Assembly: GCF_021390675.1 (NCBI RefSeq)
Contig: NZ_JAJEJV010000004.1
Location: 3,100,001 to 3,164,000, forward strand
Origin: Dyella sp. 2HG41-7
Lineage (GTDB): Bacteria; Pseudomonadota; Gammaproteobacteria; Xanthomonadales; Rhodanobacteraceae
Length of the DNA stretch: 64,000 nucleotides
Direction: 5' to 3'
Part shown: positions 46,291 to 55,657 of the stretch, in pieces
Numbering within the stretch: the stretch's first letter is position 1
Layout: each line of letters begins with the position of its first letter
Made by a program: the position numbers and the translations under genes
The notes under the pieces: generated by a model
Told to the model about the DNA's origin: nothing
What the model saw: the letters and a program-made list of their open reading frames with translations, nothing else
Databases searched by the model: none

Positions 46291-47583
46291 ATGACACCTT
46301 CGGTCAATAGCGCCTGGAAACGTCCTCTCGCGCTGACCGGAGGTTTGATCGTGGGCGCACTGCTTGGATGGCTCGCCGGCGGTCACGTCGCCACCGGCGT
46401 AGCCTTAGTCGCTCTAGCAGAGATTGTCTTGCTACTGACGCACTTGCGTCACATTGCTCAGCCAATCATGACATCGCAAATTTCCCCGTCTAATAACGAC
46501 CCCTATCAACCCCGGCATGACCGATTCATGATGCGTTCCCGTCGCCTAGCCGCCAACCTGCATGATCTACGCCGTGCCGCAGGCAGCCTGCCGGACGCCA
46601 TTGTGCTGCTCGATCAAGAACAACACGTACGCTGGTTCAATCACGCTGCAGAGAGCCTCTTGGGTCTGCGTCGTCCGCAAGATCGCGGCGTGGTGTTGAA
46701 AGAGAAATTGCACAATTCCGAATTGGCCGGCTGGCTGGAAGAATCCTCGCCCGAACCGCTGAACGATGTCAGCGCGCCCGGCGCACCCAGCCGCCATATC
46801 AACGTGACCTTGCTGCCGTTCGGGCAACGCCAACGCTTGCTGTTGGCGCGCGATATCAGCCATATGTCGCGGCTGGAACAAATTCGTCGCGACTTCGTCG
46901 CCAACGTCTCGCACGAATTGCGCACGCCGCTCACCGTCATTCACGGCTATCTCGAATTGCTCGATCCGGAAGATGTGCCGCATCTTGCGCCGGTGCTTAG
47001 CGAGATGCGCGCACAATCCAAGCGCATGGGGCAGATCGTGGAAGATCTGCTGACGCTGTCGCGACTGGAAACGCAAGACCAAGTCAGCGAAGAGCGCGTG
47101 CCGATGGCGCCGCTGTTGGCGACCTTGCGCAAGGAAGCGGAAGCCTTGAGTCAGGGACGCCACAGCATCACGCTGGAAAACACCGCCAACCTCGATCTGC
47201 TCGGCTCGCCGAAAGATCTGCACAGCGCGCTCTCGAATTTGGTGAGCAACGCCGTGCGCTACACGCCGACCGGCGGACGCATCACCATTCGCTGGGAGCG
47301 CGTCGGCGACGGCGCCAATTACTCAGTGATCGACACCGGCTACGGCATTCCCGCCGATCATTTGGCGCGCCTCACCGAGCGTTTCTACCGCGTGTCGTCC
47401 AGTCGCTCGCGCGACAGCGGCGGCACCGGCCTCGGGCTTTCCATCGTCAAGCACGTGCTGGGCCTGCATCAGGCGCGGCTCGATATTCGCAGCACGCCCG
47501 GCCAAGGCTCGACCTTCACCTGCGGCTTCGGTCGCGAACGCTTGCTCGCGCCGGAAACGCACGACACTCACGCCGCCGGTTAA
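46291..47583 (+). CDS. phoR: Phosphate regulon sensor kinase PhoR
   Basis: Membrane histidine kinase, 430 residues: two hydrophobic segments (about 14-30 and 33-50), a PAS domain (about 95-185), the phospho-acceptor His208 in DFVANVSHELRTPLTVIHGY, and HATPase motifs with NLVSNAVRYTPTGG, DTGYGIP and GGTGLGLSIVKHV. No large periplasmic loop, as usual for PhoR, which is thought to sense through the Pst/PhoU complex. A 9-bp hairpin spans its stop (47569-47592). Confidence 0.95.
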   Translation: MTPSVNSAWKRPLALTGGLIVGALLGWLAGGHVATGVALVALAEIVLLLTHLRHIAQPIMTSQISPSNNDPYQPRHDRFMMRSRRLAANLHDLRRAAGSLPDAIVLLDQEQHVRWFNHAAESLLGLRRPQDRGVVLKEKLHNSELAGWLEESSPEPLNDVSAPGAPSRHINVTLLPFGQRQRLLLARDISHMSRLEQIRRDFVANVSHELRTPLTVIHGYLELLDPEDVPHLAPVLSEMRAQSKRMGQIVEDLLTLSRLETQDQVSEERVPMAPLLATLRKEAEALSQGRHSITLENTANLDLLGSPKDLHSALSNLVSNAVRYTPTGGRITIRWERVGDGANYSVIDTGYGIPADHLARLTERFYRVSSSRSRDSGGTGLGLSIVKHVLGLHQARLDIRSTPGQGSTFTCGFGRERLLAPETHDTHAAG

Positions 47584-47634
47584 GGCGGCGTGGGCTGATT
47601 TCAAAACGCGGCCTGTGACCTGGCTCTCGTGACG

Positions 47635-48534
47635 CTACGGCGTCCGCACGAATCCATTCACGTTCCCCGTGGAGTCGACGTAGAGCCCCACGATGACACC
47701 GCTCGGGTTGATCCCTGTCGCCTCCGTGAACGAGGCTCCCGGGTAGTCGAACGACGTGTAAGCGCCATTAAACAGAAAACCGTGGCTGACGGCCGAAGCA
47801 TCGGTGTAGACACCCACGACATCACTCGAAGCGTTGGCGCCGCCAGCAAACGTGAACGCGGCGCCTGGATAGCTGATGGTGGCATACGATCCGTGGAACA
47901 GCAGATAGCCTTGGCATTGCGTGGAACATGTCGTTCCAGCGAGCTTTGTGTAAGCGCCAACGACTGCGCCAGATGGGATCACCACGCTGGCGGTACTACT
48001 GGCCGCACCGGGTGGGTCGAAGGTCGCCGAGAAGACGCCCTTCTTGGACAACAGGAAACTGTGAGTAACATTGGCATTGCCGGTGGCGCCGCAGGCAGCG
48101 TCGGTACAGGTAGCGCCCGACAATTCACCTGAAGGGTTAATGCTACTCAGCTCGGTACCCGTCGCACCCGGGTAGTCAACCGTTGTGTAAGCCCCATCGC
48201 GTAAAATGAAACCGTGACTGACGCCCGCCACGTCGACGTAGGCGCCCACAATAACGCCCTCAGGATTGATAAAGTTGGCAATCGTAAACGTGGAGCCTGG
48301 GGGGTCGAACGCCGTGAAGTCCCCTCCCGTTAACGTAAAACCGTGCAAGGCTCCACCCGGCGTGAGGGTGTAACCGCCGACGCTCGTACCCTGAGGATTA
48401 GGGCCGCCAACAAGTTCGGTGAGTACTGAGCCCGGATAATGGACCGACGTATAGGTCTGCGCCCAAGCGAACGACGGCACTGCAACGGCCGCACCGATCG
48501 TACACATTGCGATGAACCGAGATACCTTAGTCAT
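47635..48534 (-). CDS. Secreted HAF-repeat (beta-propeller-like) protein
   Basis: A 299-residue protein: signal peptide (MTKVSRFIAMCTIGAAVAVP, cleavage after AWAQ), then six degenerate repeats of about 42-48 residues. Each has the pattern Y-T-x-x-D-Y-P-G-A, then I-N-P-S-G-V-I-V-G-x-Y, then H-G-F (YTTVDYPGATGTELSSINPS; YTSFDYPGASFTEATGINPS). The HGF unit fits the extracellular HAF-repeat family, and six units would suit a six-bladed propeller. Two cysteine pairs occur in repeats 3 and 5. It lies opposite to and between phoR and ppk1. Function unknown; acquisition by transfer is possible. Confidence 0.82.
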   Translation of the reverse strand: MTKVSRFIAMCTIGAAVAVPSFAWAQTYTSVHYPGSVLTELVGGPNPQGTSVGGYTLTPGGALHGFTLTGGDFTAFDPPGSTFTIANFINPEGVIVGAYVDVAGVSHGFILRDGAYTTVDYPGATGTELSSINPSGELSGATCTDAACGATGNANVTHSFLLSKKGVFSATFDPPGAASSTASVVIPSGAVVGAYTKLAGTTCSTQCQGYLLFHGSYATISYPGAAFTFAGGANASSDVVGVYTDASAVSHGFLFNGAYTSFDYPGASFTEATGINPSGVIVGLYVDSTGNVNGFVRTP

Positions 48535-48661
48535 AGGACTTTCTCCTGATTCTCGTGTGAAGTTGCGGGCCAACTGAGGAGCCAGGGGCTCCATCCACGA
48601 ATTTCAAGGGAGATTGCGCCTTGAACGATTCCTTACGACCGCATAGGCGTAACGGTCGCTT

Positions 48662-50797
48662 ATGAGTAAAAATGAACGGATGCCTCGCCAAGTTACCAAA
48701 TCCGCTGTTAACGAAACGTCCCAGCCCGAGCTGTTCCTGAGCCGCGAGCTGGCAACCCTCGAATTCAATTTCCGCGTGTTGGCGCAAGCGCGCGACACCC
48801 GCATTCCGCTGCTCGAACGCCTGCGTTATCTGAGCATCGTCGCCAATAACCTCGACGAATTCTTCGAGGTACGTGTGGCGATGCTTAAGCATCATCACCA
48901 GTTCGGCTCCGCCGCGCCTGGCCCTGACGGTATTCCGTCCGGCGAACTACTGGCGCGCATCCGAGAGCGCGTGCTCGATCTGGTAAGCGCCCAATACACC
49001 ACGTGGCAGGACGAACTCGGCCCGGCCCTCGTCGCCGAAGACATCCACTTCCTTACGCGCAAGCAATGGACGCCGCGTCAGCGTCGATGGTTGCACGGTT
49101 ATTTCGAGAATGAAGTGCTGCCGGTGTTGTCGCCGCTGGGATTGGATCCGGCGCATCCGTTTCCGCGCATTCTCAACAAGACGTTGAACATCGCGGTGGT
49201 GCTGCAGGGCCGCGACGCGTTCGGCCATGAAGGCCATATGGCGCTGGTGCGCGCGCCGCGTTCGTTGCCGCGCATCATCCGCATTCCGAACGAAGTGTGC
49301 GGCGCCGGCGATCATTACGTGTTTTTGGCGGAGCTATTGCAAGCGTTCGTCGACATGATGTTTCCCGGCTTCAAAGTCGTTGGCTCGTATCAGTTTCGCG
49401 TCACGCGCAATAGCGAGTTGATCGTCGAGGAAGAAGAAGTCGAAAACCTCGCGCGCGCGCTGGCGGAAGAACTGCATGGCCGCGGTTATGCGCGGCCGGT
49501 GCGCTTGGAGATCGGCGCCGATTGCCCGCAATCCATCGTGTCGATGTTGATCAGCAATTTCGAACTGGAAGAAACCGACGTCTACCGCTGCGACGGACCG
49601 GTCAACATCATCCGCGCCGGGCTCGTGTACGACGAACTCGAGCGCCCTACGCTGAAATTTCCACGCTTCGTGCCTACCCTGCCCGCTGCGCTCGGCAACG
49701 GCCGCAAGATGTTCGAGACGCTCAGTCAGCGCGACATCCTGCTGCATCATCCTTACGAATCGTTCGGCGCCGTGGTCGATCTTTTGCGCGAAGCCGTACA
49801 AGACCCGGAAGTGCTGGCGATCAAGCAGACGCTGTACCGCGCAGGTAAGGACACGCCGCTGGTGGATCTGCTGGTGGAAGCGGCGCGCAACGGCAAAGAC
49901 GTCACCGTGGTGATCGAACTGCGCGCTCGTTTCGACGAGGAAGCGAATATCCGCCTCGCCACGCGTCTGCAAGAAGCGGGTGTACAAGTGGTTTACGGCG
50001 TAGTGGGATTCAAGACGCACGCCAAGATGATGCTGATCGTGCGACGCGAAAACGGTCATCTACGCCGCTACGTGCATTTGTCGACCGGCAACTATCACCA
50101 GACCAACAGCCGCCTCTACACCGATATCGGCCTGATGACGGCCAATCCGGAAATCGGCGAAGACCTGCACAAGATTTTCCAGCAGCTCTCGGGCCTCGGA
50201 CCGGTGATCAATCTCAAGCGCCTGCTGCATTCGCCCTTCACGCTGTACAAGAGCGTGGTAGCGAAAATCGAGCGCGAAACCGCGCATGCGCGAAATGGTC
50301 GCCCCGCGCGTATCGTCGCTAAACTCAATGCGCTGAACGAAGCGCACGTCATCGAGGCGCTTTACACCGCGGCGCAAGCGGGCGTGGAGATCGATCTGAT
50401 CGTGCGCGGCGCGTGCACGCTGCGGCCGGGATTGCCGGGCATCTCCGAACGCATACGCGTGCGGTCCATCGTGGGACGATTCCTCGAACACAGTCGCGTG
50501 TACTGGTTTGCGAACGACGGCGAACCGGAAATTTATTGCGCCAGTGCTGATTGGATGGAACGCAATCTGATGCGACGCATTGAAGTGGCGGTTCCGATTC
50601 TCGATCCGCAACTCGCTGCGCGCGTCTACGACGAAACGCTCGCTAATTACCTCGCGGACAATACGCTCGCCTGGATACTTCAAAGCGACGGTCAATACGT
50701 CCGTGCGACACCGGGTTCGGAAACGCCGCATTCGGCGCAGGACACGTTGCTCGCCAAGCTTTGCGACGTGCCGTTGACCAGCGTGACGTCCAAATAG
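48662..50797 (+). CDS. ppk1: Polyphosphate kinase 1
   Basis: Makes polyphosphate from ATP. The 711-residue protein has the N domain (SRELATLEFNFRVLAQARD), the head domain, and two PLD-like catalytic domains with VVYGVVGFKTHAKMMLIVRR containing the phosphorylated His, HLSTGNYHQTNSRLYTDIGL, and RGACTLRPGLPG with SADWMERNLMRRIEV. It is followed after 60 nt by ppx. With phoBR upstream this is a phosphate-storage block. Confidence 0.97.
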   Translation: MSKNERMPRQVTKSAVNETSQPELFLSRELATLEFNFRVLAQARDTRIPLLERLRYLSIVANNLDEFFEVRVAMLKHHHQFGSAAPGPDGIPSGELLARIRERVLDLVSAQYTTWQDELGPALVAEDIHFLTRKQWTPRQRRWLHGYFENEVLPVLSPLGLDPAHPFPRILNKTLNIAVVLQGRDAFGHEGHMALVRAPRSLPRIIRIPNEVCGAGDHYVFLAELLQAFVDMMFPGFKVVGSYQFRVTRNSELIVEEEEVENLARALAEELHGRGYARPVRLEIGADCPQSIVSMLISNFELEETDVYRCDGPVNIIRAGLVYDELERPTLKFPRFVPTLPAALGNGRKMFETLSQRDILLHHPYESFGAVVDLLREAVQDPEVLAIKQTLYRAGKDTPLVDLLVEAARNGKDVTVVIELRARFDEEANIRLATRLQEAGVQVVYGVVGFKTHAKMMLIVRRENGHLRRYVHLSTGNYHQTNSRLYTDIGLMTANPEIGEDLHKIFQQLSGLGPVINLKRLLHSPFTLYKSVVAKIERETAHARNGRPARIVAKLNALNEAHVIEALYTAAQAGVEIDLIVRGACTLRPGLPGISERIRVRSIVGRFLEHSRVYWFANDGEPEIYCASADWMERNLMRRIEVAVPILDPQLAARVYDETLANYLADNTLAWILQSDGQYVRATPGSETPHSAQDTLLAKLCDVPLTSVTSK

Positions 50798-50857
50798 CAT
50801 GTCGTCGCTGCATCGATACATGCGAGAATCATCGTTAGTCCGAATCGGGAGTGCTGC

Positions 50858-52375
50858 GTGAGCCTCGGCGACCAGATGCAGATCAAGGATGGCGAGCTTA
50901 TGGCCGCCGTCGACATCGGCTCAAACAGCTTTCACATGGTCGTCGCGCGCATGGAACACGGCGAACCCCGCGTTATCGATCGACTGCGCGAAACCGTGCG
51001 CATGGCGGCCGGCTTGCGCGCAGACGGTACGCTGGATGCAGAGCATCGTGCGCGCGCCTTGAATTGCCTGGCCCGTTTCGGTCAACGCATCGCCGGCATT
51101 CCGACCGCACGCGTGCGCGCGGTCGCCACCAATACCGTGCGCCGACTTGCGTCGCCGCAAGCCTTTCTGACAACCGCGGAAGCCGCGCTCGGCCATCCAG
51201 TGGAAGTGGTGTCGGGCCGCGAGGAAGGTCGCCTGATCTTTTTGGGCGTCTCGCACGATCTGCCGACGTCGCGCGAACCGCGCCTGGTGATCGATATCGG
51301 CGGCGGCAGTACCGAATTCATTATCGGCCGAGGCCTTGCGCCGTTGCATACGGAAAGCGTGCAGGTCGGTTGTATCGCGACCACGCAGCGTTTCTTCCCC
51401 GGCGGCAAGCTCACGCGCAAACGCTGGCAGCGCGCACGCGGCGAAATCGGCGTGCTGCTGCAGCAGTTCTCCGAGGAATATCTGGAAGCCGGCTGGACCG
51501 ATGCCTTCGGATCGTCCGGCAGCGCCAAGGCGATTGGCGCCGTGGTGCAGGCGATGAAGTTTTCCGACCACGGCGTAACGCCCGCATCGCTGGCGTCCCT
51601 GCGCGACGCAGTGCTTGAGCAAGGCCAGATCGGCACGTTGAAACTGCCTGGACTGGGCGAAGAACGCGCGCCCGTATTCGCGGGCGCGGTCGTAATCTTC
51701 GAGGCGGCCTTCGCCGCGCTGGGCATCCAGCGCCTGCAAGTCTGCGAAAGTTCGATGCGCGAAGGCCTGCTTTGGGATCTGATCGGTCGCGCGGGTGGTA
51801 CCGATCCGCGTACCGCGAGCATCGATGCGCTGGCCAATCGCTACGGCGTCGATCGCGCCCAGGCGCGCCGCGTGGAATCCACGGCGTTGATGCTGTTCGA
51901 TCAGGTCGCTGGCAGCTGGAAGCTGGATGCGGAAGCGCGCGAATGGCTGTCGTGGTCGGCGCGCGTGCATGAGATCGGCTTGGCCATCGCGCATAGCCAA
52001 TATCACCATCATGGCGCCTATATCCTGCGCAATGCGGACCTCGCCGGCTTTTCGAAGCAGGAGCAACACCTGCTTGCGTCCATCGTCCAGGCCCATCGCC
52101 GCAAGCCGGACAAAGCCATTTTCTCCGCGCTGCCGCAGCGTTATCGCCAGCTCGCCAAATACATCACCGCCCTGCTGCGCCTAGCCGTGCTGTTCCGACG
52201 CGCGCGCCGGCCGGAATCGCTTCCGCCCATGCGACTGATCGCTACCGCGCAACGCCCAAGCTTGCATTTGCCGACCCTCTGGCTGGAGCAGCACCCGCTC
52301 AGCCAGGCGGACCTTGAGCAAGAAATCACGCCGATGGCGGAACTTGGCCTGGGGCTCTCCATCGTCGCCGACTGA
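50858..52375 (+). CDS. ppx: Exopolyphosphatase / GppA family
   Basis: Degrades polyphosphate (and possibly pppGpp). The 505-residue ASKHA-fold protein has AAVDIGSNSFHMVVARM, NTVRRL, SGREEGRLIFLGV and IDIGGGSTEFIIG, then a C-terminal HD-like helical domain (HEIGLAIAHSQYHHHGAYIL). The start is a GTG at 50858; another possible start is the ATG at 50900 (MAAVDIG). Partner of ppk1. Confidence 0.95.
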   Translation: MSLGDQMQIKDGELMAAVDIGSNSFHMVVARMEHGEPRVIDRLRETVRMAAGLRADGTLDAEHRARALNCLARFGQRIAGIPTARVRAVATNTVRRLASPQAFLTTAEAALGHPVEVVSGREEGRLIFLGVSHDLPTSREPRLVIDIGGGSTEFIIGRGLAPLHTESVQVGCIATTQRFFPGGKLTRKRWQRARGEIGVLLQQFSEEYLEAGWTDAFGSSGSAKAIGAVVQAMKFSDHGVTPASLASLRDAVLEQGQIGTLKLPGLGEERAPVFAGAVVIFEAAFAALGIQRLQVCESSMREGLLWDLIGRAGGTDPRTASIDALANRYGVDRAQARRVESTALMLFDQVAGSWKLDAEAREWLSWSARVHEIGLAIAHSQYHHHGAYILRNADLAGFSKQEQHLLASIVQAHRRKPDKAIFSALPQRYRQLAKYITALLRLAVLFRRARRPESLPPMRLIATAQRPSLHLPTLWLEQHPLSQADLEQEITPMAELGLGLSIVAD

Positions 52376-52488
52376 GCGCGGCCTTGCCGCCTGCCCGTCG
52401 TATCCGAAACCAATTCAGCAACGCTTGGCCATAAAGGGCTGCGGCCGCGTATCATGGGCGGATGTTTATGTCATGCCGCCCCTACGTC

Positions 52489-53157
52489 ATGCCCAAGTCC
52501 TTGCTGACCGCCCTCTTTCTGCTCGTCGCGCCGCTCGCTGTCGCGCAGACGTCCAAGCCGTCCGCGCCTGCAGCCGCGCCGGCCGCAGCCAATCCGACGG
52601 TGATCGTGCATACCTCGCAAGGCGACATCACGCTGGAACTCTACGCGGACAAATCGCCCAAGAGCGTCGCGAATTTTCTGCGCTATGTGCACGAGGGTTT
52701 TTACGCGGGCACGGTTTTTCATCGCGTGATTCCGGGCTACCTCGTCCAAGGCGGCCTCTACACCAACGAATTGCAGCCGCGTCGCACGCACTCGCCCGTC
52801 GCCAGCGAAGCCGATAACGGTCTTTCCAACTTGCGCGGCACCGTCGCCGTTGCGCGCGGCGCCGATCCGAATTCGGGCACGTCGCAATTCTTTATCAATC
52901 TGGTGGACGACCGCCGTCTTGACTACGCCGGCAACCAAAGCGGCCTGACGTGGGGCTACACCGTCTTCGCCAAAGTCGTAAAAGGCATGGATGTGGTCGA
53001 CAAGATCGCCGGCCTGCCCACGCACGCCCAAGGTCCTTTCGCCGCCGACGTGCCCAATCCGCTGGTGGTGATCGAAAGCGTGAACGTCGAAGGCGAAGCG
53101 GCGCCCGCCGCACCCAGCTCCACCGCAAAGCCAACCGCCTCGCACAAGTCGACATGA
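52489..53157 (+). CDS. Periplasmic peptidyl-prolyl cis-trans isomerase (cyclophilin)
   Basis: Cyclophilin of 222 residues. The ATG at 52489 gives a clean signal peptide (MPKSLLTALFLLVAPLAVAQ); an in-frame ATG at 52462 would add nine residues. After an Ala/Pro linker the isomerase domain has TVFHRVIPGYLVQGG, NLRGTVAVARGADPNSGTSQ and FFINL, with the FHR catalytic arginine. An Ala/Ser/Lys tail follows. Its stop overlaps the lpxH start (ATGA). Confidence 0.9.
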   Translation: MPKSLLTALFLLVAPLAVAQTSKPSAPAAAPAAANPTVIVHTSQGDITLELYADKSPKSVANFLRYVHEGFYAGTVFHRVIPGYLVQGGLYTNELQPRRTHSPVASEADNGLSNLRGTVAVARGADPNSGTSQFFINLVDDRRLDYAGNQSGLTWGYTVFAKVVKGMDVVDKIAGLPTHAQGPFAADVPNPLVVIESVNVEGEAAPAAPSSTAKPTASHKST

Positions 53158-53879
53158 GCACCCTGCTCATTTCCGACCTGCATCTGGACGACAGCCGCCC
53201 GCATATCACTTCCTTGTTCGAGCAATACCTTGCCGGCGACGAAGTGCGGCATGCGGATGCGCTCTACATTCTTGGCGACTTGGTTGAAGCGTGGGTCGGC
53301 GACGACGACGATGCGGAACTCCCGCAACGCATCGCGCATGCCACGCGCGCCGTGCGCGAAGCCGGCGTGCCGGTGTATTTCATGGCCGGCAATCGCGACT
53401 TTCTGTTGGGCGAAGCCTTCGCAGAGCGTGCAGGTTTGGCGCTATTGGATGACGGCGTTGTGCACGACTTTTACAGCACGCCCACCTTGTTGATGCACGG
53501 CGACGTGCTTTGCACCGACGACGTGGCGTATCAAGCCGTGCGCCGCAGCGTTCGCACGCCGGAATGGAAGGCGCAAGTTCTGGCCATGCCGCTGGAAGCG
53601 CGCCGCGCGCTTGCCGCCAAGGCGCGCGCAGAAAGCCGTGCGCATACCAGCAGCACGCAAGAAACGATCATGGACGTCAATGCAGATGCGGTGAGCCAAG
53701 CCATGCGCGACGCCGGCGTGACGCATTTGATTCACGGACATACGCATCGACCCGCCGTCCACGCCTTTGAGCTGGACGGACGAAATGCCAAACGCATCGT
53801 GTTAGGTGATTGGTACGAACAGGGATCGGTCTTACGCGTGACGCCCGAAGCGCATCAATTGCGCATCCTGCAAAAATAG
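53154..53879 (+). CDS. lpxH: UDP-2,3-diacylglucosamine diphosphatase
   Basis: Makes lipid X in lipid A synthesis at the inner face of the cytoplasmic membrane. The 241-residue calcineurin-like phosphatase has metal motifs LISDLHLDDSRP, YILGDLVEAWVGDDD, MAGNRDFLLG, LMHGDVLCTDD and HLIHGHTHRP. The ATG at 53154 overlaps the cyclophilin stop, the same gene pairing seen for ppiB-lpxH in E. coli. Confidence 0.96.
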   Translation: MSTLLISDLHLDDSRPHITSLFEQYLAGDEVRHADALYILGDLVEAWVGDDDDAELPQRIAHATRAVREAGVPVYFMAGNRDFLLGEAFAERAGLALLDDGVVHDFYSTPTLLMHGDVLCTDDVAYQAVRRSVRTPEWKAQVLAMPLEARRALAAKARAESRAHTSSTQETIMDVNADAVSQAMRDAGVTHLIHGHTHRPAVHAFELDGRNAKRIVLGDWYEQGSVLRVTPEAHQLRILQK

Positions 53880-54090
53880 ACGCGTCGTCGTTCGACTAGC
53901 TTCGTCGTGAGACGTAGCGATCGGCATTCTTTCGACAACCCCTTCAATGTCCTGCGCGCACGAGCGATGCGACGATGCGTAAATCCGACCGCAGCGCCTC
54001 CTAACCGACTGTACGAATAAGACGTCCCGCCAGAAGGCCAATTCGCCGCTTATTTCAGGCCTGTCCGATAGACCCGCATTTATCCGCGTA
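53880..54090. other. Intergenic region upstream of the ArsR cassette
   Basis: About 210 nt with no credible gene and no strong hairpin after lpxH. The last part is more AT-rich and leads into the dyad at 54091. Confidence 0.4.
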
Positions 54091-54123
54091 TTTAGCATGT
54101 TGGTTAATTAACTGCATGCTAAA
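54091..54123 (+). promoter_or_regulatory. Probable ArsR-family operator (33-nt dyad)
   Basis: TTTAGCATG (54091-54099) and CATGCTAAA (54115-54123) are perfect 9-bp arms; between them GTTAATTAAC (54103-54112) is itself palindromic. The dyad ends 30 nt before the ArsR start, where an autorepressor would block transcription. Confidence 0.7.
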
Positions 54124-54153
54124 CGCGCCGACGACCGGCCACGCGGCCATCTC

Positions 54154-54516
54154 ATGGACGAGCTCTCCAGCATTTTTTCAGCACTCGCAGATCCGACGCG
54201 ACGCACGATTCTCGCGCGCCTTGCGCACGGCGAAGCGACGGTCGGCGAGTTAGCCAGTCCTTTCGATATGTCGCTGCCGGCGGTCTCGCGTCATCTGCGC
54301 GTATTGCGCAAGGCGCGACTTATTCAACATCGCATCGATGCACAGCGTCGTGTTTGTCGTATCAACACCGAACCGCTGTTGCGGGCGGCGACGTGGATCG
54401 ATGCGCACCGCCAATTCTGGGAAGGCGGTTTCGACCGCCTCGCCGAGTTTCTATCGCGAAACGACCTGTCTCAACGAAACCACCCATCATCCACGACCGA
54501 TCCATCGAATTTATGA
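54154..54516 (+). CDS. ArsR-family transcriptional regulator
   Basis: A 120-residue winged-helix repressor: IFSALADPTRRTILARLAHG, then GELASPFDMSLPAVSRHLRV with recognition helix, and LRKARLIQHRIDAQRRV. It has only one cysteine and no metal-site motif (no CxC), which matches the subgroup paired with AHSA1/SRPBCC proteins rather than metal sensors. Its stop overlaps the start of the fusion gene (ATGA). Confidence 0.9.
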   Translation: MDELSSIFSALADPTRRTILARLAHGEATVGELASPFDMSLPAVSRHLRVLRKARLIQHRIDAQRRVCRINTEPLLRAATWIDAHRQFWEGGFDRLAEFLSRNDLSQRNHPSSTTDPSNL

Positions 54517-55586
54517 CGACACATTCGCTAACACTCAACTGCATTTTCGATGCGCCAACGGAAAAACTGTATAGCGCCTTCACCAGCAAGCACGCGATCC
54601 AAAGTTGGTTCGGTCCTGAGGGCTTTACGATTCCGCATGCGGAAGTCGAGGCATGGCCGGGCGGGAACTATCGCTACGAAATGCATTCGCCGACCGGTTC
54701 GGTACATATCGTTGTCGGCAAATTTCGCGAACTCGTGCCTTACGAAAAAATTAGCTTTACGTGGTGCTGGCTGACGAACGACGTACGTGGCCAGGAATCG
54801 TTGGTCACCGTGCATTTGTCCGACCGCGCCGGACGTACAGCATTGACGCTCGGACATACCGGCTTTGCCTCCGATGAGGAGCGCAATTCGCATCAAGGCG
54901 GTTGGACATCCACGTTCGAGAGCCTTTCGCAGATGTTGGCCGGCCATCCGCAACCGGTCGAAAGTCGCATCACCGTCGTGGGCAATCCGCTCAGCACGTA
55001 TGTGCGCTGGGTGCGCATGGCGTTGATCGAAAAGGGCATCTCCTATGCGCTCGACCCGCAAGAGCCGCACTCCAAAGCGGTCAAGGCGCTTAATCCGCTC
55101 GGCAAAATTCCAGCCTTCCGCGCAGGCGATTTTGTATTGGTCGAATCGTCGGCCATCCTTCGCTACATTGACGAAGCATTCCCCGGTCCGAATCTGATGC
55201 CGGATACGGCCGCCGAGCGCGCTAAGGTCGAACAATGGATCAGCAGTATCAACTGCTATTGCTACGACCCGATGATCCGCAGGTTCTTGTTGCAATTTAT
55301 TTTCCCGCAGGGTCCCGAAGGTACGCCGGACCGCGAGGTCATCGACGTCGCCATCGACGAGATGAAGAAATTGCTCGCGATGATCGACAGCGCGTATGGC
55401 GCCCGCGATTTTCTTGTCGGCGACCAACTGAGTCTTGCCGATCTTGAGCTAGCGCCGCTTATCGCGTACCTCGCCGGCCATCCCGAAGGCAAAGACGTGC
55501 TCGCTCCGTTCGCCAACGTAATGCGTGGCCACGCAACGATCTCGCGCCGCGCGAGCTTCGCGCAAACCATTCCGCCCGCGTTTTGA
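54513..55586 (+). CDS. AHSA1/SRPBCC-glutathione S-transferase fusion protein
   Basis: A 357-residue two-domain protein. Residues 1-145 are an AHSA1-type SRPBCC domain: CIFDAPTEKLYSAFTSKHAI, WFGPEGFTIP, HQGGWTSTFESLSQML. From about 148 a GST follows in the same frame: ITVVGNPLSTYVRWVRMALI, LNPLGKIPAFRAGDFVLVES, SAILRYIDEAFPGP and DFLVGDQLSLADLELAPLIA. No start codon or ribosome-binding site lies at the joint (HPQPVESRITVV), so the fusion appears real. The pairing with ArsR is common for stand-alone AHSA1 genes; the GST fusion is not. Substrates unknown. Confidence 0.85.
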   Translation: MTTHSLTLNCIFDAPTEKLYSAFTSKHAIQSWFGPEGFTIPHAEVEAWPGGNYRYEMHSPTGSVHIVVGKFRELVPYEKISFTWCWLTNDVRGQESLVTVHLSDRAGRTALTLGHTGFASDEERNSHQGGWTSTFESLSQMLAGHPQPVESRITVVGNPLSTYVRWVRMALIEKGISYALDPQEPHSKAVKALNPLGKIPAFRAGDFVLVESSAILRYIDEAFPGPNLMPDTAAERAKVEQWISSINCYCYDPMIRRFLLQFIFPQGPEGTPDREVIDVAIDEMKKLLAMIDSAYGARDFLVGDQLSLADLELAPLIAYLAGHPEGKDVLAPFANVMRGHATISRRASFAQTIPPAF

Positions 55587-55657
55587 TGCGCGCGTTGGAT
55601 TCGGCGAAATCCGTCGCCGTCCACTTCCCTTAAGTCTGTTATCCCAGAGAAGACATT

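Noticed and set aside
54154-54516. Metal-sensing ArsR
   Set aside because: No CxC or other metal-ligand motif; the AHSA1 partner points to the non-metal subgroup.
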